A stretch of DNA of 64,000 nt from Nitrospirillum amazonense (GCF_007828045.1 NZ_VITN01000002.1:310001-374000), one strand, 5' to 3'; positions 9,254 to 19,520 are shown, counted from the first letter of the stretch. Program-made: numbers and translations. Notes: a model not told the origin generated them from the sequence alone.

Positions 9254-10540
9254 TTATTCGGCGGCTTTCGGCGGCTGGATGCGGGCGGGGTTCTGCGGAT
9301 GCTCCGGCCAGGTCAGATAGGGCCGGCCCGTGTCCTGCTCATGCATGGTGATGCAATCCGGCACCGGGCAGACATGGGCGCACAGGTTGCAGCCCACGCA
9401 CTCCTCATCCACCACCTCGAACAGGCGTTTCCCGTCGCCGGACAGGATGCGGATGGCCTGGTGCGAGGTATCCTCGCAGGCGATATGGCAGCGGCCGCAA
9501 TCGATGCACAGATCCTTGTCGATCTTCGCCTTGGTGACGAAGTTCATGTTCAGGTCGTTCCAGTTGACGACATTGGGCACGGCGCGGCCCTGGAAATCGG
9601 CCAGGCTGCGATAGCCCTTCTCATCCATCCAGGCCGACAGGCCGTCGATCATGTCCTCGACGATGCGGAAGCCATAGGTCATGGCGGCGGTGCAGACCTG
9701 GACGGAGCCGCAGCCCAAGGCCAGGAACTCCGCCGCGTCGCGCCAGGTGCCGATGCCGCCGATGCCGGAGATGGGCAGGCCCCGCGTGTCCGGGTTGCGC
9801 GCGATCTCCGCCACCATGTTCAGCGCGATGGGCTTCACCGCCGGGCCGCAATAGCCGCCATGCGTGCCCTTGCCGCCCACGGTGGGGGTGGGCGCCATGG
9901 CGTCCAGGTCGATGGAGGCGATGGAGTTGACGGTGTTGATCAGCGACACGGCGTCGGCGCCACCGCGCTTGGCCGCTTCCGCCGACCACAGCACATTGGT
10001 GATGTTGGGGGTCAGCTTCACGATCACCGGCAGGCGGGTGGCGTTCTTCACCCAGCGGGTCACCTGCTCCACCATCTCCGGCACCTGGCCGATGGCGGAA
10101 CCCATGCCGCGCTCGCACATGCCGTGGGGGCAGCCGAAGTTCAGCTCCAACCCGTCCGCCCCGGTGGGCTCGATCCGCCGGGCCAGGCCGGCCCATGCCT
10201 CCTCCGTCATCACCGCCATGAGGGAGACGACGACGGCGCGGTCGGGCCACGCCTTCTTGACCGCCGCGATCTCCCGCAAGTTGACCTCCAGCGGGCGATC
10301 GGTGATCAGCTCGATGTTGTTGAAGCCGATCATGGCGCGGTTGCTGTCCAGCAGGGCGCCATAGCGGCTGCTGACGTTGACCACGGGCGGGTCCTCGCCC
10401 AGGGTCTTCCACACCACGCCGCCCCAGCCGGCCTTGAAGGCCCGAACGATGTTGTATTCCTTGTCCGTGGGCGGGGCGGAGGCCAGCCAGAACGGGTTGG
10501 GCGATTTGATGCCGGCGATGGTGCCGCGAAGATCGGCCAT
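9254..10540 (-). CDS. preA: dihydropyrimidine dehydrogenase subunit PreA
   Basis: A 428-residue protein. The first ~300 residues form an FMN-binding dihydroorotate-dehydrogenase-like barrel (SPNPFWLASAPPT, ELNFGCPHGM, VKLTPNITN, GIGGIGTWRDA). The C-terminus carries two 4Fe-4S clusters (CIDCGRCHIAC and CVGCNLCAHVCP). This is the substrate-reducing subunit of bacterial NAD-dependent dihydropyrimidine dehydrogenase, which reduces uracil or thymine in the first step of the reductive pathway. It follows preT by 18 bases, the same order as in E. coli. Confidence 0.95.
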   Translation of the reverse strand: MADLRGTIAGIKSPNPFWLASAPPTDKEYNIVRAFKAGWGGVVWKTLGEDPPVVNVSSRYGALLDSNRAMIGFNNIELITDRPLEVNLREIAAVKKAWPDRAVVVSLMAVMTEEAWAGLARRIEPTGADGLELNFGCPHGMCERGMGSAIGQVPEMVEQVTRWVKNATRLPVIVKLTPNITNVLWSAEAAKRGGADAVSLINTVNSIASIDLDAMAPTPTVGGKGTHGGYCGPAVKPIALNMVAEIARNPDTRGLPISGIGGIGTWRDAAEFLALGCGSVQVCTAAMTYGFRIVEDMIDGLSAWMDEKGYRSLADFQGRAVPNVVNWNDLNMNFVTKAKIDKDLCIDCGRCHIACEDTSHQAIRILSGDGKRLFEVVDEECVGCNLCAHVCPVPDCITMHEQDTGRPYLTWPEHPQNPARIQPPKAAE

Positions 10541-10558
10541 GGGTCGTCCCTCCCCTGC

Positions 10559-11875
10559 TCAAGCCTTGAGGTAAGCGTCGATGGCGAAGGCCGCCGCCTT
10601 GCCGTCCGCCACGGACTGCACGGTCAGATCCTCGCCGCTTTTGATGCAATCGCCGCCGGCATAGACGCCGGGCAGGCTGGTGGCCAGGGTCTCGTCCACC
10701 TGGATGCGGCCGCCGGCCAGGGCCAAGCCGTCCAGCCCGCCGGGCGCCAGCTTCTGTCCCACGGCCTTCAGCACCACGTCGCAGGGGATGGTCACCGTCT
10801 CGCCGGTACCAACCAAGCGGCCGGCGTTCATCGCCATGCGTTCCAACACGATGCCGCTGACGGCGCCGCCGCCCCCCAGGATCTCCCGCGGCGCCAGCCA
10901 GGTGCGCAGGACCACACCCTGGGTGCGGGCAAGATCCTGCTCATGCCCCGTGGCGCCCATCTCGGCCATGCCCCGGCGATAAGCCATGGTGACCTCCGCC
11001 GCCCCGGCGCACAGCGACTGGATGGCGGCGTCCACCGCTGTGTTGCCGCCACCGATGACCACCACACGGCGACCTGTCAGGCTCACCGGCGGGGCGGCCC
11101 GCTGACGCAGCGCGGCGATGACGTCCACCGCGTCGGCCACGCCGGCCAAATCCTCGCCGGCCACGCCCAGGGTGTTGATACCGGCAAGGCCGATCCCCAG
11201 GAATACGGCGTCGAAATCCTGGCGCAGTTGGGCCAGCGTGACGTCGCGGCCCAGTGCCACGCCCGTCTTCACCGTGATGCCGCCCAGGGACAGGATGAAG
11301 TCCAACTCGCGCTGGGCGAAGTCGTCGACCATCTTGTAGGCGGCCAGGCCATATTCGTTCAGGCCGCCGGCCTTGGCGCGGGCTTCGTACACCGCGACCT
11401 CGTGCCCCAGCAGGGCCAGCCGGTGGGCGCAGGCGAGGCCGGCGGGGCCGCCGCCGACCACCGCGACATGCTTGCCGGTCGGCGCCTGCCGGGTGAAGGG
11501 CTGTACCCCCGCCTTGAACAGCACGTCGGTGGCATAGCGTTGCAGCCCGCCGATCAGCACCGGCTCCGCCTCCGCCTTGTTGCGCACGCAGGCCTGTTCG
11601 CACAGCACCTCCGTCGGGCAGGCGCGGGCGCAGGTGCCGCCCATGATGTTGGCGTCCAGGATGGTGCGGGCGGCCCCCTTCACGTTGCCGGTGCCGATCT
11701 TGCGGATGAAGCCCGGAATGTCGATGGCGGTGGGGCAGGCCGTGACACACGCCGCCTCATAGCAATATAGGCACCGGCTGCTCTCCGCCATGGCCTGCAA
11801 GGCGGTGAAGGGGGACACCAAGTCCCGATCCAGGCTGAGCTGGTTACTGTGGGCGGCCCCGTTTACGCCACTCAT
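10559..11875 (-). CDS. preT: dihydropyrimidine dehydrogenase subunit PreT
   Basis: A 438-residue flavoprotein. The N-terminal part has the cysteine pattern of GltD/PreT-type iron-sulfur domains (CLYCYEAACVTACPT, CARACPTEVLCEQAC). Two Rossmann-type nucleotide sites follow: VVGGGPAGLACAHRLALLGH for FAD and VVVIGGGNTAVDAA for NAD(P). PreT passes electrons from NADH to PreA. The two genes are adjacent and surely co-transcribed. The 168-base gap before preT contains a 9-bp hairpin (11913-11921 against 11933-11941) and an AT-rich stretch that may hold an internal promoter. Confidence 0.95.
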   Translation of the reverse strand: MSGVNGAAHSNQLSLDRDLVSPFTALQAMAESSRCLYCYEAACVTACPTAIDIPGFIRKIGTGNVKGAARTILDANIMGGTCARACPTEVLCEQACVRNKAEAEPVLIGGLQRYATDVLFKAGVQPFTRQAPTGKHVAVVGGGPAGLACAHRLALLGHEVAVYEARAKAGGLNEYGLAAYKMVDDFAQRELDFILSLGGITVKTGVALGRDVTLAQLRQDFDAVFLGIGLAGINTLGVAGEDLAGVADAVDVIAALRQRAAPPVSLTGRRVVVIGGGNTAVDAAIQSLCAGAAEVTMAYRRGMAEMGATGHEQDLARTQGVVLRTWLAPREILGGGGAVSGIVLERMAMNAGRLVGTGETVTIPCDVVLKAVGQKLAPGGLDGLALAGGRIQVDETLATSLPGVYAGGDCIKSGEDLTVQSVADGKAAAFAIDAYLKA

Positions 11876-11912
11876 CTACTGCTCCCGTCCTTTCCCGCCC
11901 TTTACTGGGCCA

Positions 11913-11941
11913 CCGCCGGAACGGTCGTGCGTTTCCGGCGG
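11913..11941 (-). other. hairpin between aminotransferase and preT
   Basis: An inverted repeat CCGCCGGAA / TTCCGGCGG with an 11-base loop lies in the 168-base gap. In the direction of transcription it is not followed by a T-run, so it is more likely an mRNA end-protecting or attenuating structure than a full terminator. Confidence 0.4.
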
Positions 11942-12043
11942 TCCTGTTCAGAGGTACGCGTGTCGCAGGCGTATGCCTTTGTTCGTTTTATTTTTCGATC
12001 TTTATTTTCTGCCAAGCACTCATGCGCCTTGGATCGCCAATCC

Positions 12044-13450
12044 TCACGGCAATTCGCGCAGCACCTCGGCCAGCGTGCCGAAGAGTTGGTCGATATGGCT
12101 CTTTTCGATGATCAGCGGCGGCGACAGGGCGATGATGTCGCCGGTGGTGCGGATCAGCAGCCCCTTCTCGAAGGCCCTCAGGAAGGCGTCGAAGGCGCGG
12201 GCCGTGGGCTTGCCCTGGATGGGCTCCAGCTCGATGCCGGCGATCAGGCCCAGGTTGCGCACGTCGATGACATGGGGCAGGCCGCGCAGGCTGTGCGCCG
12301 CCTCCTGCCAATAGCTGGCCAACTCGGCGCCCCGGGTCAGTAGCCCCTCTTCCTTGTAGATCTTCAGGGTGGCCAGGCCGGCGGCGGTGGCCAAGGGGTG
12401 GCCGGAATAGGTGTAGCCGTGGAACAGCTCGATGGCGTTCTCCGGCCCGGTCATGAAGGCGTCGTAAATCTCGTTCTTGAAGAACACCGCCCCCATGGGA
12501 ACCGTGGCGTTGGTCAGGCCCTTGGCCGCCGTGATGATGTCCGGCACCACGCCGAAATAGTCGGTGGCGAAGGGCGCGCCCAGGCGGCCGAAGCCGGTGA
12601 TGACCTCATCGAAGATCAGCAGGATGCCATGGCGGTCGCAGATGGCACGCAGCTTTTCCAGGTAGCCCTTGGGCGGCAGCAGCACGCCGGTGGACCCCGC
12701 CACCGGCTCCACGATCACGGCGGCGATGGTGGAGGCGTCGTGCAGAGTGACGATGCGCCCCAGCTCGTCCGCCAGGTGCGCGCCCCATTCCGGCTGGCCC
12801 TTGGTGAAGGCCTGGTGCGCCTTGTCATGGGTGTGCGGCAGATGGTCGACGCCGGCCAGCATGGGCCCGAAGAACTTGCGGTTGGTGACGATGCCGCCGA
12901 CGGAGATGCCGCCGAAACCCACGCCGTGGTAGCCGCGCTCGCGCCCGATGAAGCGGGTGCGCGTCCCCTCTCCCCGGGCGCGGTGGTAGGCCAGCGCCAC
13001 CTTCAGCGCCGTGTCCACGGATTCGGAACCGGAATTGGTGAAGAACACCTTGTCCATGCCGGTGGGCAGCAGGGCCGCCAGCTGCGCCGCCAGCTCGAAG
13101 GCGCCGGGATGGCCCATCTGGAAGGCGGGGGCGTAGTCCATGGCCGCCACCTGGGCCTGCACCGCCCGGACGATCTCGGGCCGGCAGTGACCGGCGTTCA
13201 CGCACCACAGGCCGGCGGTGCCGTCCAGCACCTGGCGCCCGTCGTCGGTGGTGTAGTGCATGTCCTTGGCGCCCACGAACAGGCGGGGCGCCTTCTTGAA
13301 CTGCCGGTTGGCCGTGAACGGCATCCAAAAGGCGTCCATGTTGTTGGGAACGCCGCCGCCCGGGCCCAGGCCGGCCCCACGGCCGTCGGGGGCCGCGAAG
13401 GGGATGGAGGGATGGATGTCGAAGCCGTCGCGACGCTGTGCCAAAGCCAC
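12044..13450 (-). CDS. beta-alanine--pyruvate aminotransferase (class III)
   Basis: A 468-residue PLP enzyme of class III. It has HWMPFTANR-like MDAFWMPFTANRQFKKAPR, FFTNSGSESVDTALK, RERGYHGVGFGG, FDEVITGFGR and the PLP lysine in ITAAKGLTN (Lys about 310). These match omega-amino acid:pyruvate transaminases, which turn beta-alanine into malonate semialdehyde, the last step of the cluster. Met38 is an alternative start and would give a length closer to the family norm. It is the first gene of the minus-strand cluster, with a RutR-type box about 90 bases upstream. No malonate-semialdehyde dehydrogenase is in view. Confidence 0.88.
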   Translation of the reverse strand: MALAQRRDGFDIHPSIPFAAPDGRGAGLGPGGGVPNNMDAFWMPFTANRQFKKAPRLFVGAKDMHYTTDDGRQVLDGTAGLWCVNAGHCRPEIVRAVQAQVAAMDYAPAFQMGHPGAFELAAQLAALLPTGMDKVFFTNSGSESVDTALKVALAYHRARGEGTRTRFIGRERGYHGVGFGGISVGGIVTNRKFFGPMLAGVDHLPHTHDKAHQAFTKGQPEWGAHLADELGRIVTLHDASTIAAVIVEPVAGSTGVLLPPKGYLEKLRAICDRHGILLIFDEVITGFGRLGAPFATDYFGVVPDIITAAKGLTNATVPMGAVFFKNEIYDAFMTGPENAIELFHGYTYSGHPLATAAGLATLKIYKEEGLLTRGAELASYWQEAAHSLRGLPHVIDVRNLGLIAGIELEPIQGKPTARAFDAFLRAFEKGLLIRTTGDIIALSPPLIIEKSHIDQLFGTLAEVLRELP

Positions 13451-13535
13451 TCTCCCAGTAGGCGCCCGGCCCCTGTCGGCCAGGCGGACCCATATTCTAT
13501 AGCCCGTAATTTATGGAATGGAGAGTGACATGAAT

Positions 13536-13551
13536 TTGACCATTTGGTCAG
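13536..13551 (-). promoter_or_regulatory. RutR-type operator
   Basis: The 16-base palindrome TTGACCATTTGGTCAG matches the E. coli RutR box as I recall it (TTGACCA-NN-TGGTCAA) at all but the last base. It lies about 86 bases upstream of the beta-alanine aminotransferase start, where a promoter for the whole pyrimidine cluster would be, and the cluster itself encodes a RutR-like protein. The 316-base gap in which it lies holds no gene. Confidence 0.7.
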
Positions 13552-13695
13552 GATTTTTTTGACCGTGCGCCAGAAAAGTGCGCGAAACCGCGCCAGCGCC
13601 TGCCACCGCCTAATTTAATGGCAAAATCTCACCGCTTCCAATCCCCTAAACCCATGGTTGCCACCGCCATGACGCCCAAGGGGCTGGCGACGCGG

Positions 13696-13736
13696 CCAAA
13701 AGAAAAGCGGCCCCGAGGCATCCCCCAAGGCCGCTT
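13696..13736 (-). terminator. rho-independent terminator of ndk
   Basis: A perfect 8-bp stem (AAGCGGCC at 13705-13712 with GGCCGCTT at 13729-13736) is followed on the minus strand by TTTTCTTTT. It lies about 30 bases past the ndk stop codon. Confidence 0.8.
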
Positions 13737-13766
13737 CCCTTAAATCGTCATCCGTGACGCCGGCGA

Positions 13767-14189
13767 TCAGCCGACGATCTCGGTGCCGGCGAAGAAGTAG
13801 GCGATCTCGATCTTCGCGTTCTCCAGGCTATCGGAGCCGTGGACGGAGTTGGCTTCGATCGATTCCGCGAATTCCTTGCGGATGGTGCCGGCGTCGGCGT
13901 TGGCCGGGTTGGTGGCGCCCATGATCTCGCGGTTGCGGGCCACGGCATTTTCACCTTCCAGAACCTGCACGACCACCGGGCCGGAGATCATGAAGGACAC
14001 CAGCTCGCCGTAGAACGGGCGGGCGGCGTGCACCTCGTAGAACTTCTCGGCCTGCTGCTTGGTCATCTGGATGCGCTTCTGCGCGACGATGCGCAGGCCG
14101 GCTTCCTCGAACTTGGCGTTGATCTTGCCGGTCAGGTTGCGACGGGTGGCGTCGGGCTTAATGATCGAGAAGGTCTGTTCGACGGCCAT
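13767..14189 (-). CDS. ndk: nucleoside diphosphate kinase
   Basis: A 140-residue protein, the usual length for the enzyme, starting [18 protein letters not shown]. The active-site histidine is in NSVHGSDS near the C-terminus, and [15 protein letters not shown] is the conserved loop. It exchanges the terminal phosphate between nucleoside tri- and diphosphates in the cytosol. The ATG at 14189 has a good AGGAG ribosome site. The longer frame to 14411 has no coding character. A terminator follows. Confidence 0.97.
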   Translation of the reverse strand: MAVEQTFSIIKPDATRRNLTGKINAKFEEAGLRIVAQKRIQMTKQQAEKFYEVHAARPFYGELVSFMISGPVVVQVLEGENAVARNREIMGATNPANADAGTIRKEFAESIEANSVHGSDSLENAKIEIAYFFAGTEIVG

Positions 14190-14446
14190 GGCCGGATCTC
14201 CTGGGATTGGGTAGGGAATCTCTAAAGTGGCGGCGTTATATACGGGCACACGCGGGGCCGCAACAGGCGTAACCCAAGCTTCATGCGCCAGGCGGGCAAG
14301 GGGGGCATGTGCAAAGGGGCAGGTGCGAGCGGCCGGGGATGCCCCCCGTGGTCGATGCACGCCGATCAGACCCATGACCTGAGCGATGTGCAGTTTCGCC
14401 CCCTCGACCATCGCAAGAAGCGGCCACCCATGGTATGAGGGCCGCC

Positions 14447-16333
14447 ATGCTGACCATCACAGACCTGACCTACCGCATCGCCGGCCGCACCCTTCTGGAC
14501 CAGGCCTCCGTCGTCGTGCCCAAGGGCCACAAGGTGGCGCTGGTGGGGCGCAACGGCACGGGCAAGTCCACCCTGTTCAAGCTGATCGCGGGCGAGTTGC
14601 ACCCCGACGGCGGGGAGATCACCCTGCCCGGCGGCGTGCGCATGGGCATGGTGCGGCAGGAGGTGCCGGCCGGCGCCACCAGCCTGCTGGACACGGTCAT
14701 GGCGGCGGACACGGAACGCACAGCCCTGCTGGCGGAGGCCGAGACCGCCACCGATCCCACCCGCATCGCGGAGGTGCACACCCGGCTGGCCGACATCGGC
14801 GCCCATTCGGCGGAGGCGCGGGCGGCGCAGATCCTGTCCGGCCTGGGCTTCGACGCCGCGGCACAGCAGCGGCCGTGCGCCGACTTCTCCGGCGGCTGGC
14901 GCATGCGTGTGGCGCTGGCCGGCGTGCTGTTCACCCAGCCCGACCTGCTGCTGCTGGACGAGCCGACCAACCATCTGGACCTGGAAGCCACGGTGTGGCT
15001 GGAGAGCTATCTCAAGAACTACCCGCACACCATCCTGCTGATCAGCCATGACCGGGAGCTGTTGAACAAGGTCCCGACCACGACCATCCACCTGGATCAG
15101 CAGAAGCTGACCGCCTACAGCGGCGGCTATGACCAGTTCGTCACCGTGCGCGCCGCCAAGCTGGAAAACCTGAAGGCCCAGTCGGCCAAGCAGGAAGCCC
15201 AGCGCAAACACATGCAGGACTTCGTGGACCGCTTCCGCGCCAAGGCCACCAAGGCCAAGCAGGCGCAAAGCCGCCTGAAGGCGCTGGAGAAGCTGGGCCC
15301 GGCCATCACCGTGCTGGAGGAACACCGCACGCGGTTCGACTTCCCCTCGCCCGAGGCGCTGTCCCCACCCCTGATCAACATGGACGCCGCCGTCGTCGGC
15401 TACGGCGACAAGGCCATCCTGCGCAACCTGAACCTGCGCATTGATCCCGAGGACCGCATCGCGCTGCTGGGCGCCAACGGCAACGGCAAGTCCACGCTGG
15501 TGAAGATGCTGGCCGGGCGGCTGGCGCCTATGGGCGGCGAGGTCCGACGCTCCTCCAAGCTCAAGGTCGGCTATTTCGCCCAGCACCAGGCGGAGGAGCT
15601 GAACCTGGCCTGGACACCGGTGCAGCAGACCCAGGCCGCCATGAAGGGCGCCACGGAGCAGCAGGTGCGCAACCACCTGGGCCGCTTCGGCTTCCCCCAG
15701 GTGAAGGCCGACACCCTGATCCGCGACCTGTCGGGCGGGGAGAAGGCGCGCCTGCTGTTCGCACTGATGAGTCGGGAGGCGCCGGGCATCCTGCTGCTGG
15801 ACGAGCCGACCAACCACCTGGACATCGACAGTCGCGAGGCGTTGGTGGAGGCCATCAACGGCTACCAAGGCGCCGTCATCCTCATCAGCCACGACCCCCA
15901 CCTGGTGGAGCTGACGGCCGACCGGCTGTGGCTGGTGGCCGACGGCACGTGCAAGCCCTATGACGGCGACCTGGACGAATACCGCGCCTGGCTGCTGGAC
16001 CAGCGGCGCAGCGACAGCGCCTCACGCGATGTCACCCCCGCCGCCGGCCGCGACCGCAAGGAAGAGCGGCGGGCCGCCGCCGAGCTGCGGCAGCAGCTGG
16101 CCCCCCTGCGCCGCAAGGTGGAGGACGCGGAAAAGCGCATGGGGCAGCTGGGCGCCAAGAAGGCCAAGCTGGACGAGAAGCTGGCCGACCCCGCCCTGTA
16201 CCAAGGCCCGAAGGAGGCCGTGACCAAGCTGCAGATCGAGCTGGGCCAGGTGCAGAAGGACCTGGACGCCGCCGAGGAGGCTTGGCTGACCCTGTCGGAA
16301 CAGCTGGAGGAAGCGATGGCGGCGGGGGCATGA
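14447..16333 (+). CDS. ABC-F family ATPase (YheS-like)
   Basis: A 628-residue soluble protein with two ABC domains and no membrane segments. Domain 1 has [18 protein letters not shown] and [12 protein letters not shown]. Domain 2 has [18 protein letters not shown] and [11 protein letters not shown]. The linker carries [23 protein letters not shown], and the last ~90 residues are a charged coiled coil. The whole layout is that of E. coli YheS. ABC-F proteins bind the ribosomal E site and influence translation. An in-frame ATG at 14435 is an alternative start, four codons upstream. Confidence 0.93.
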   Translation: MLTITDLTYRIAGRTLLDQASVVVPKGHKVALVGRNGTGKSTLFKLIAGELHPDGGEITLPGGVRMGMVRQEVPAGATSLLDTVMAADTERTALLAEAETATDPTRIAEVHTRLADIGAHSAEARAAQILSGLGFDAAAQQRPCADFSGGWRMRVALAGVLFTQPDLLLLDEPTNHLDLEATVWLESYLKNYPHTILLISHDRELLNKVPTTTIHLDQQKLTAYSGGYDQFVTVRAAKLENLKAQSAKQEAQRKHMQDFVDRFRAKATKAKQAQSRLKALEKLGPAITVLEEHRTRFDFPSPEALSPPLINMDAAVVGYGDKAILRNLNLRIDPEDRIALLGANGNGKSTLVKMLAGRLAPMGGEVRRSSKLKVGYFAQHQAEELNLAWTPVQQTQAAMKGATEQQVRNHLGRFGFPQVKADTLIRDLSGGEKARLLFALMSREAPGILLLDEPTNHLDIDSREALVEAINGYQGAVILISHDPHLVELTADRLWLVADGTCKPYDGDLDEYRAWLLDQRRSDSASRDVTPAAGRDRKEERRAAAELRQQLAPLRRKVEDAEKRMGQLGAKKAKLDEKLADPALYQGPKEAVTKLQIELGQVQKDLDAAEEAWLTLSEQLEEAMAAGA

Positions 16334-16605
16334 GCCAACACCCGATTCCGCCCCGGCGCCCGTGCCCTGCGCCCCACTGCCGCACCCCGCTCCTAAAGTC
16401 TAATCCGAAATTGCGTAACGGAAACGGGGGTGTAACACACCCGTCATTGCAAATCGGGGCGGTGCGTGCCATCTCTGCCCCTATGTTCCGTGCACGCGAC
16501 CGTTTCGGGGGCCTGATGCCCCTGAGTACCGACCTGAACAGAGCCTTGACGCCCCGGTTTGGGCGCACCGCCGCTGGAATGCCGATGCTGAGGAACGCCT
16601 GAGCC

Positions 16606-17277
16606 ATGCCGACCGACCGCGCCGAGACGACCTTGAACGGCAAGAAGTTCGCCGCCCGGGGTTCCGCCAAGAGCTGCCATCCGCATGGCCATTCCCCCCG
16701 GGCGCAGAGCCCGGCCAATGAGAATCCCGCCTGGCTGTTTTTCCGCCGCTGGGCCGCCAACCCCGTCTCCATCGCCTCCATCACCCCGTCGGCGCCGTCG
16801 CTGGGCCGCCTGATGGCCCGCCATGTGCGGCGCGAGGCGGACGAGATCGTCGTGGAGTATGGCGGCGGCACCGGCGCCATCACCAAGGCCCTGCTGGACT
16901 CGGGCATTCCCGCCTCGCGCCTGTTCGTCATCGAGCGGGACAAGGAACTGCACGCCTACATGACGGCCAAGTTCCCCGGCGTCACCGTGCTGCTGGGCGA
17001 CGTGAAGGACGTGCGCAGCCTGCTGCCGCCGCAATGGGTGGGCAAGGTTGGAACCATCGTCTGCGGCATCCCCATGATCCTGATCCCGGCGGACGCGCAA
17101 CGCCTGATCATGGACGAGGCCTATGCCGTCATGCCCAAGGGCCGGCAATTCCTGTCCTTCACCTATTCCCTGCGCTCCCCCCTGCGCCGCCAGGCCCTGC
17201 ACCTGTCGGGCAAGCGCCTGGGCTGGGCCGTCTCCAACATTCCGCCGGCAGCGGTGTGGGGCTATACGCGGGACTGA
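16606..17277 (+). CDS. phospholipid N-methyltransferase-like protein (PmtA/COG3963 type)
   Basis: A 223-residue SAM-dependent methyltransferase. After a basic N-terminus come WLFFRRWAANPVSIASITPSAPSLGRLMARHV, the SAM loop VEYGGGTGAITKAL, VIERDKELHAYM and VCGIPMILIP. This is the Rhodobacter/Rhizobium-type soluble phosphatidylethanolamine methyltransferase family, often mis-annotated as an rRNA adenine methyltransferase. The likely role is making phosphatidylcholine or methylated PE at the inner membrane. It stands alone, 272 bases after the ABC-F gene. The ATG at 16606 follows GAGCC without a strong ribosome site. Confidence 0.75.
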   Translation: MPTDRAETTLNGKKFAARGSAKSCHPHGHSPRAQSPANENPAWLFFRRWAANPVSIASITPSAPSLGRLMARHVRREADEIVVEYGGGTGAITKALLDSGIPASRLFVIERDKELHAYMTAKFPGVTVLLGDVKDVRSLLPPQWVGKVGTIVCGIPMILIPADAQRLIMDEAYAVMPKGRQFLSFTYSLRSPLRRQALHLSGKRLGWAVSNIPPAAVWGYTRD

Positions 17278-17288
17278 GGCACGGCGCG

Positions 17289-18533
17289 TCAGAAGCTGGG
17301 GGGCTGCGGCGCCGCCGCCTCCCTGGAAAGGGAATCGGCCGTCGGCCGCGCCACCAGTCTCCCTAGATACCGCCCGAGGGCACGCAACGCGCGCTGCGTC
17401 GGCTGGTCGAACGTGACGCTGACCAGCAGGGCAGCGGCGTAGAACAGCAAGAGGCCGGCAAGGAACAGCCCGTGCAGGGCCCACCCGCCCACGGTGAATG
17501 GCGGCAGGTTCAATTCCAGCGCCAGCAGCACCGGCATGTGAAGAATATAGAGGGGATAGGACAAGGCGCCCGCCCGATCGGCGAAACGGCCCAATCGCAG
17601 CATGCCATGACGTTCCAGCGCCGCCAGGCCCAGCAGCGTGACGGCGAACAGGACGGACATCCGCATCATCATGGCCGGCGTCCCGTAGCCCTTGCCCCAA
17701 TCGATCTCCGGCAACGTCGCCAGGATGGTCACCACGCCCAGCGCCACCAGGGCCAGGCTGGCCCGGAGACCCGGGCGATGCTTAAGGAAGATCCAGCCGG
17801 CAGCCAGTCCCGCGATGAAATAAAAATTGAAATAACTGAAAAGCCGCTCGCCCAAATAGGTTTCCACCACGTGATTGAGCCAGATGGGATGCGGCAGGCG
17901 CAGCATGTCCAGCGCCGGCCACGGCACCCAACGCCAGAGGGTGGCGCCAATCCAAAGGGCCAGGATGGGGCGGCCGACGCGCGGCATCAGCGCCAAGCCG
18001 AAGAAGAAATAGAATACCAGCTCATGCCGCAGCGACCAGGCGGCGGGAATGAGGTCCTTATCGTGCCAGGGCGAGAGCAGATACATCTGCGGCAGCGATC
18101 CCGGCGCCAGGGTGCTGTGCAGGTAATAAACCGGGATCAGCAGCGCCAGCCAGTAGGTGGGATAGATGCGGCACAGCCGCCGCCACCAGAAGCGCGGCAC
18201 GGCGGCGGCATCGCCCCAATCCCGGTGATGGGCCGTCATCATGACAAAGCCGGATAGCACGAAGAAATAGGTCACCCCGAACGCCCCGGGAGACCCCCAT
18301 CCGCCCAGGAGCGGATCGGTGCCAGGGGCCGCCAACTTGTTCACCCAGGGGATGAGGTGGGTCAGGACGATGATGGTCGCGGCAAGGAAACGGCCGAGTT
18401 CCAGCGTGCGCAGCTTGGCCAAGCCACCGCGCGCGCCCGCGTCACGATCCGGTCCAACACCTGCATCCGATGCCAAGGAGCCTGTCCCCCAACCCAACCC
18501 CAAGACGCCCAGGCAGTGGACAGCGCACTCCAA
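17289..18533 (-). CDS. acyltransferase family 3 membrane protein
   Basis: A protein of up to 414 residues with about ten hydrophobic segments and the family-3 acyltransferase pattern: LRTLELGRFLAATIIVLTHL near the start, FFVLSGFVM and RRLCRIYPTYWLALL. These enzymes O-acylate sugars of LPS, exopolysaccharide or periplasmic glucans at the inner membrane. The start is uncertain: the first ~37 residues look non-coding, and a TTG around 18422 just before LAKLRTLEL may be the true start. The acceptor is unknown. Confidence 0.8.
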   Translation of the reverse strand: MECAVHCLGVLGLGWGTGSLASDAGVGPDRDAGARGGLAKLRTLELGRFLAATIIVLTHLIPWVNKLAAPGTDPLLGGWGSPGAFGVTYFFVLSGFVMMTAHHRDWGDAAAVPRFWWRRLCRIYPTYWLALLIPVYYLHSTLAPGSLPQMYLLSPWHDKDLIPAAWSLRHELVFYFFFGLALMPRVGRPILALWIGATLWRWVPWPALDMLRLPHPIWLNHVVETYLGERLFSYFNFYFIAGLAAGWIFLKHRPGLRASLALVALGVVTILATLPEIDWGKGYGTPAMMMRMSVLFAVTLLGLAALERHGMLRLGRFADRAGALSYPLYILHMPVLLALELNLPPFTVGGWALHGLFLAGLLLFYAAALLVSVTFDQPTQRALRALGRYLGRLVARPTADSLSREAAAPQPPSF

Positions 18534-18569
18534 GATCGCCGCAGGTCGACTACGACTTATGTTTGCAGT

Positions 18570-19520
18570 CTAGAGACCGCTTCCCCCGACATCAAGCATG
18601 CCGCCGGAGGCGGCCGGGGCGCCATCGGCCACCGCCGCCGTGATCCAGTCGATGAACGCCGCCATGGCCGGCGTCGGCGCCCGGGCCGCCGCCCAGACCA
18701 GCCAGTGGGCCACCTGGGGCGTCTCCACCACCACCTCCGGGAACAGCGACACCAGCGTGCCAGCCCGCAAGCGGTCCTGCACCAGCAGCGCCCGGCCCAT
18801 GGCGACGCCCTGTCCCTCCGCCGCCGCGTGCAGCACGATGTTGTAGTCGGTCAGTTGCACCGTGCGGGCCGCCTGCAAATCCACGCCCGCCGCCTGCGCC
18901 CACACCCGCCACTCCAACGGGCGGATGGTGAACAGCAGCGGATGGGCGAGGATGTCACCCGGCGCCCGGAGCGGTGGCCCTCGCCGCAGAAGGGTGGGTG
19001 CGGCCACGGGTGCCAGGCGGTCCATGTGCAGCAACCGGCCCGCCAAGCCGTCACCGGACTCCGGCCCCGCGCCATAGCGGATGCCGATGTCGGCCTCGCC
19101 ATTCGGCACGTCCACCTTGCGCAGCGTGGGGTCCAGGACCAAGTCGATGTCCGGGTGGGTGGCGGCAAAGCGGTCCAGGCGCGGCACCAGCCAATTGGCG
19201 GCGAAGGACGGAACCATGCTGACCCGCAGCGTCTGGCGCGTGGCGTGGGCCCGCACGTCGCGCGTGGCCTCCGCGATCAGGCCGAAGGCTTGGCGCACCG
19301 CCGCCAAATACCGGTCCCCCGCCTCCGTCAAGGTCACGCCCCGGGCGTGGCGGAGGAACAGGGCCACGCCCAGGCTGTCCTCCAGCTGGCGGATGTGGTG
19401 GCTGACGGCGCTCTGGGTGATCAGCAACTCCTCCCCCGCCTGGCGAAAGCTGAGCAGCCGGCCGGCCGCCTCGAAGGCGCGCAGGGCCGGCAGGGGCGGC
19501 AGGATGGGAGACAGGCGCAT
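18570..19520 (-). CDS. LysR-family regulator (GcvA-like)
   Basis: About 316 residues from the ATG at 19520 (MRLSPILPPLPALRAFEAAGR). The N-terminal winged helix-turn-helix reads ALRAFEAAGRLLSFRQAGEELLITQSAVSHHIRQLE, followed by a standard effector domain. The subgroup resembles GcvA, regulators of amino acid metabolism. It is transcribed away from the RidA/PLP-enzyme pair across a 138-base gap, the classical LysR arrangement, so it probably controls that pair. A longer start at 19550 is possible. Confidence 0.87.
   Translation of the reverse strand: MRLSPILPPLPALRAFEAAGRLLSFRQAGEELLITQSAVSHHIRQLEDSLGVALFLRHARGVTLTEAGDRYLAAVRQAFGLIAEATRDVRAHATRQTLRVSMVPSFAANWLVPRLDRFAATHPDIDLVLDPTLRKVDVPNGEADIGIRYGAGPESGDGLAGRLLHMDRLAPVAAPTLLRRGPPLRAPGDILAHPLLFTIRPLEWRVWAQAAGVDLQAARTVQLTDYNIVLHAAAEGQGVAMGRALLVQDRLRAGTLVSLFPEVVVETPQVAHWLVWAAARAPTPAMAAFIDWITAAVADGAPAASGGMLDVGGSGL

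Noticed and set aside
9299..11770. 823-residue plus-strand frame opposite preA/preT
   Set aside because: The frame covers two certain genes in antisense and has the composition of a GC-rich shadow frame.
16420..16450. ACGGGGGTGT...ACACCCGT near-palindrome before the phospholipid methyltransferase
   Set aside because: The arms match only with a two-base bulge; too weak to call an operator.
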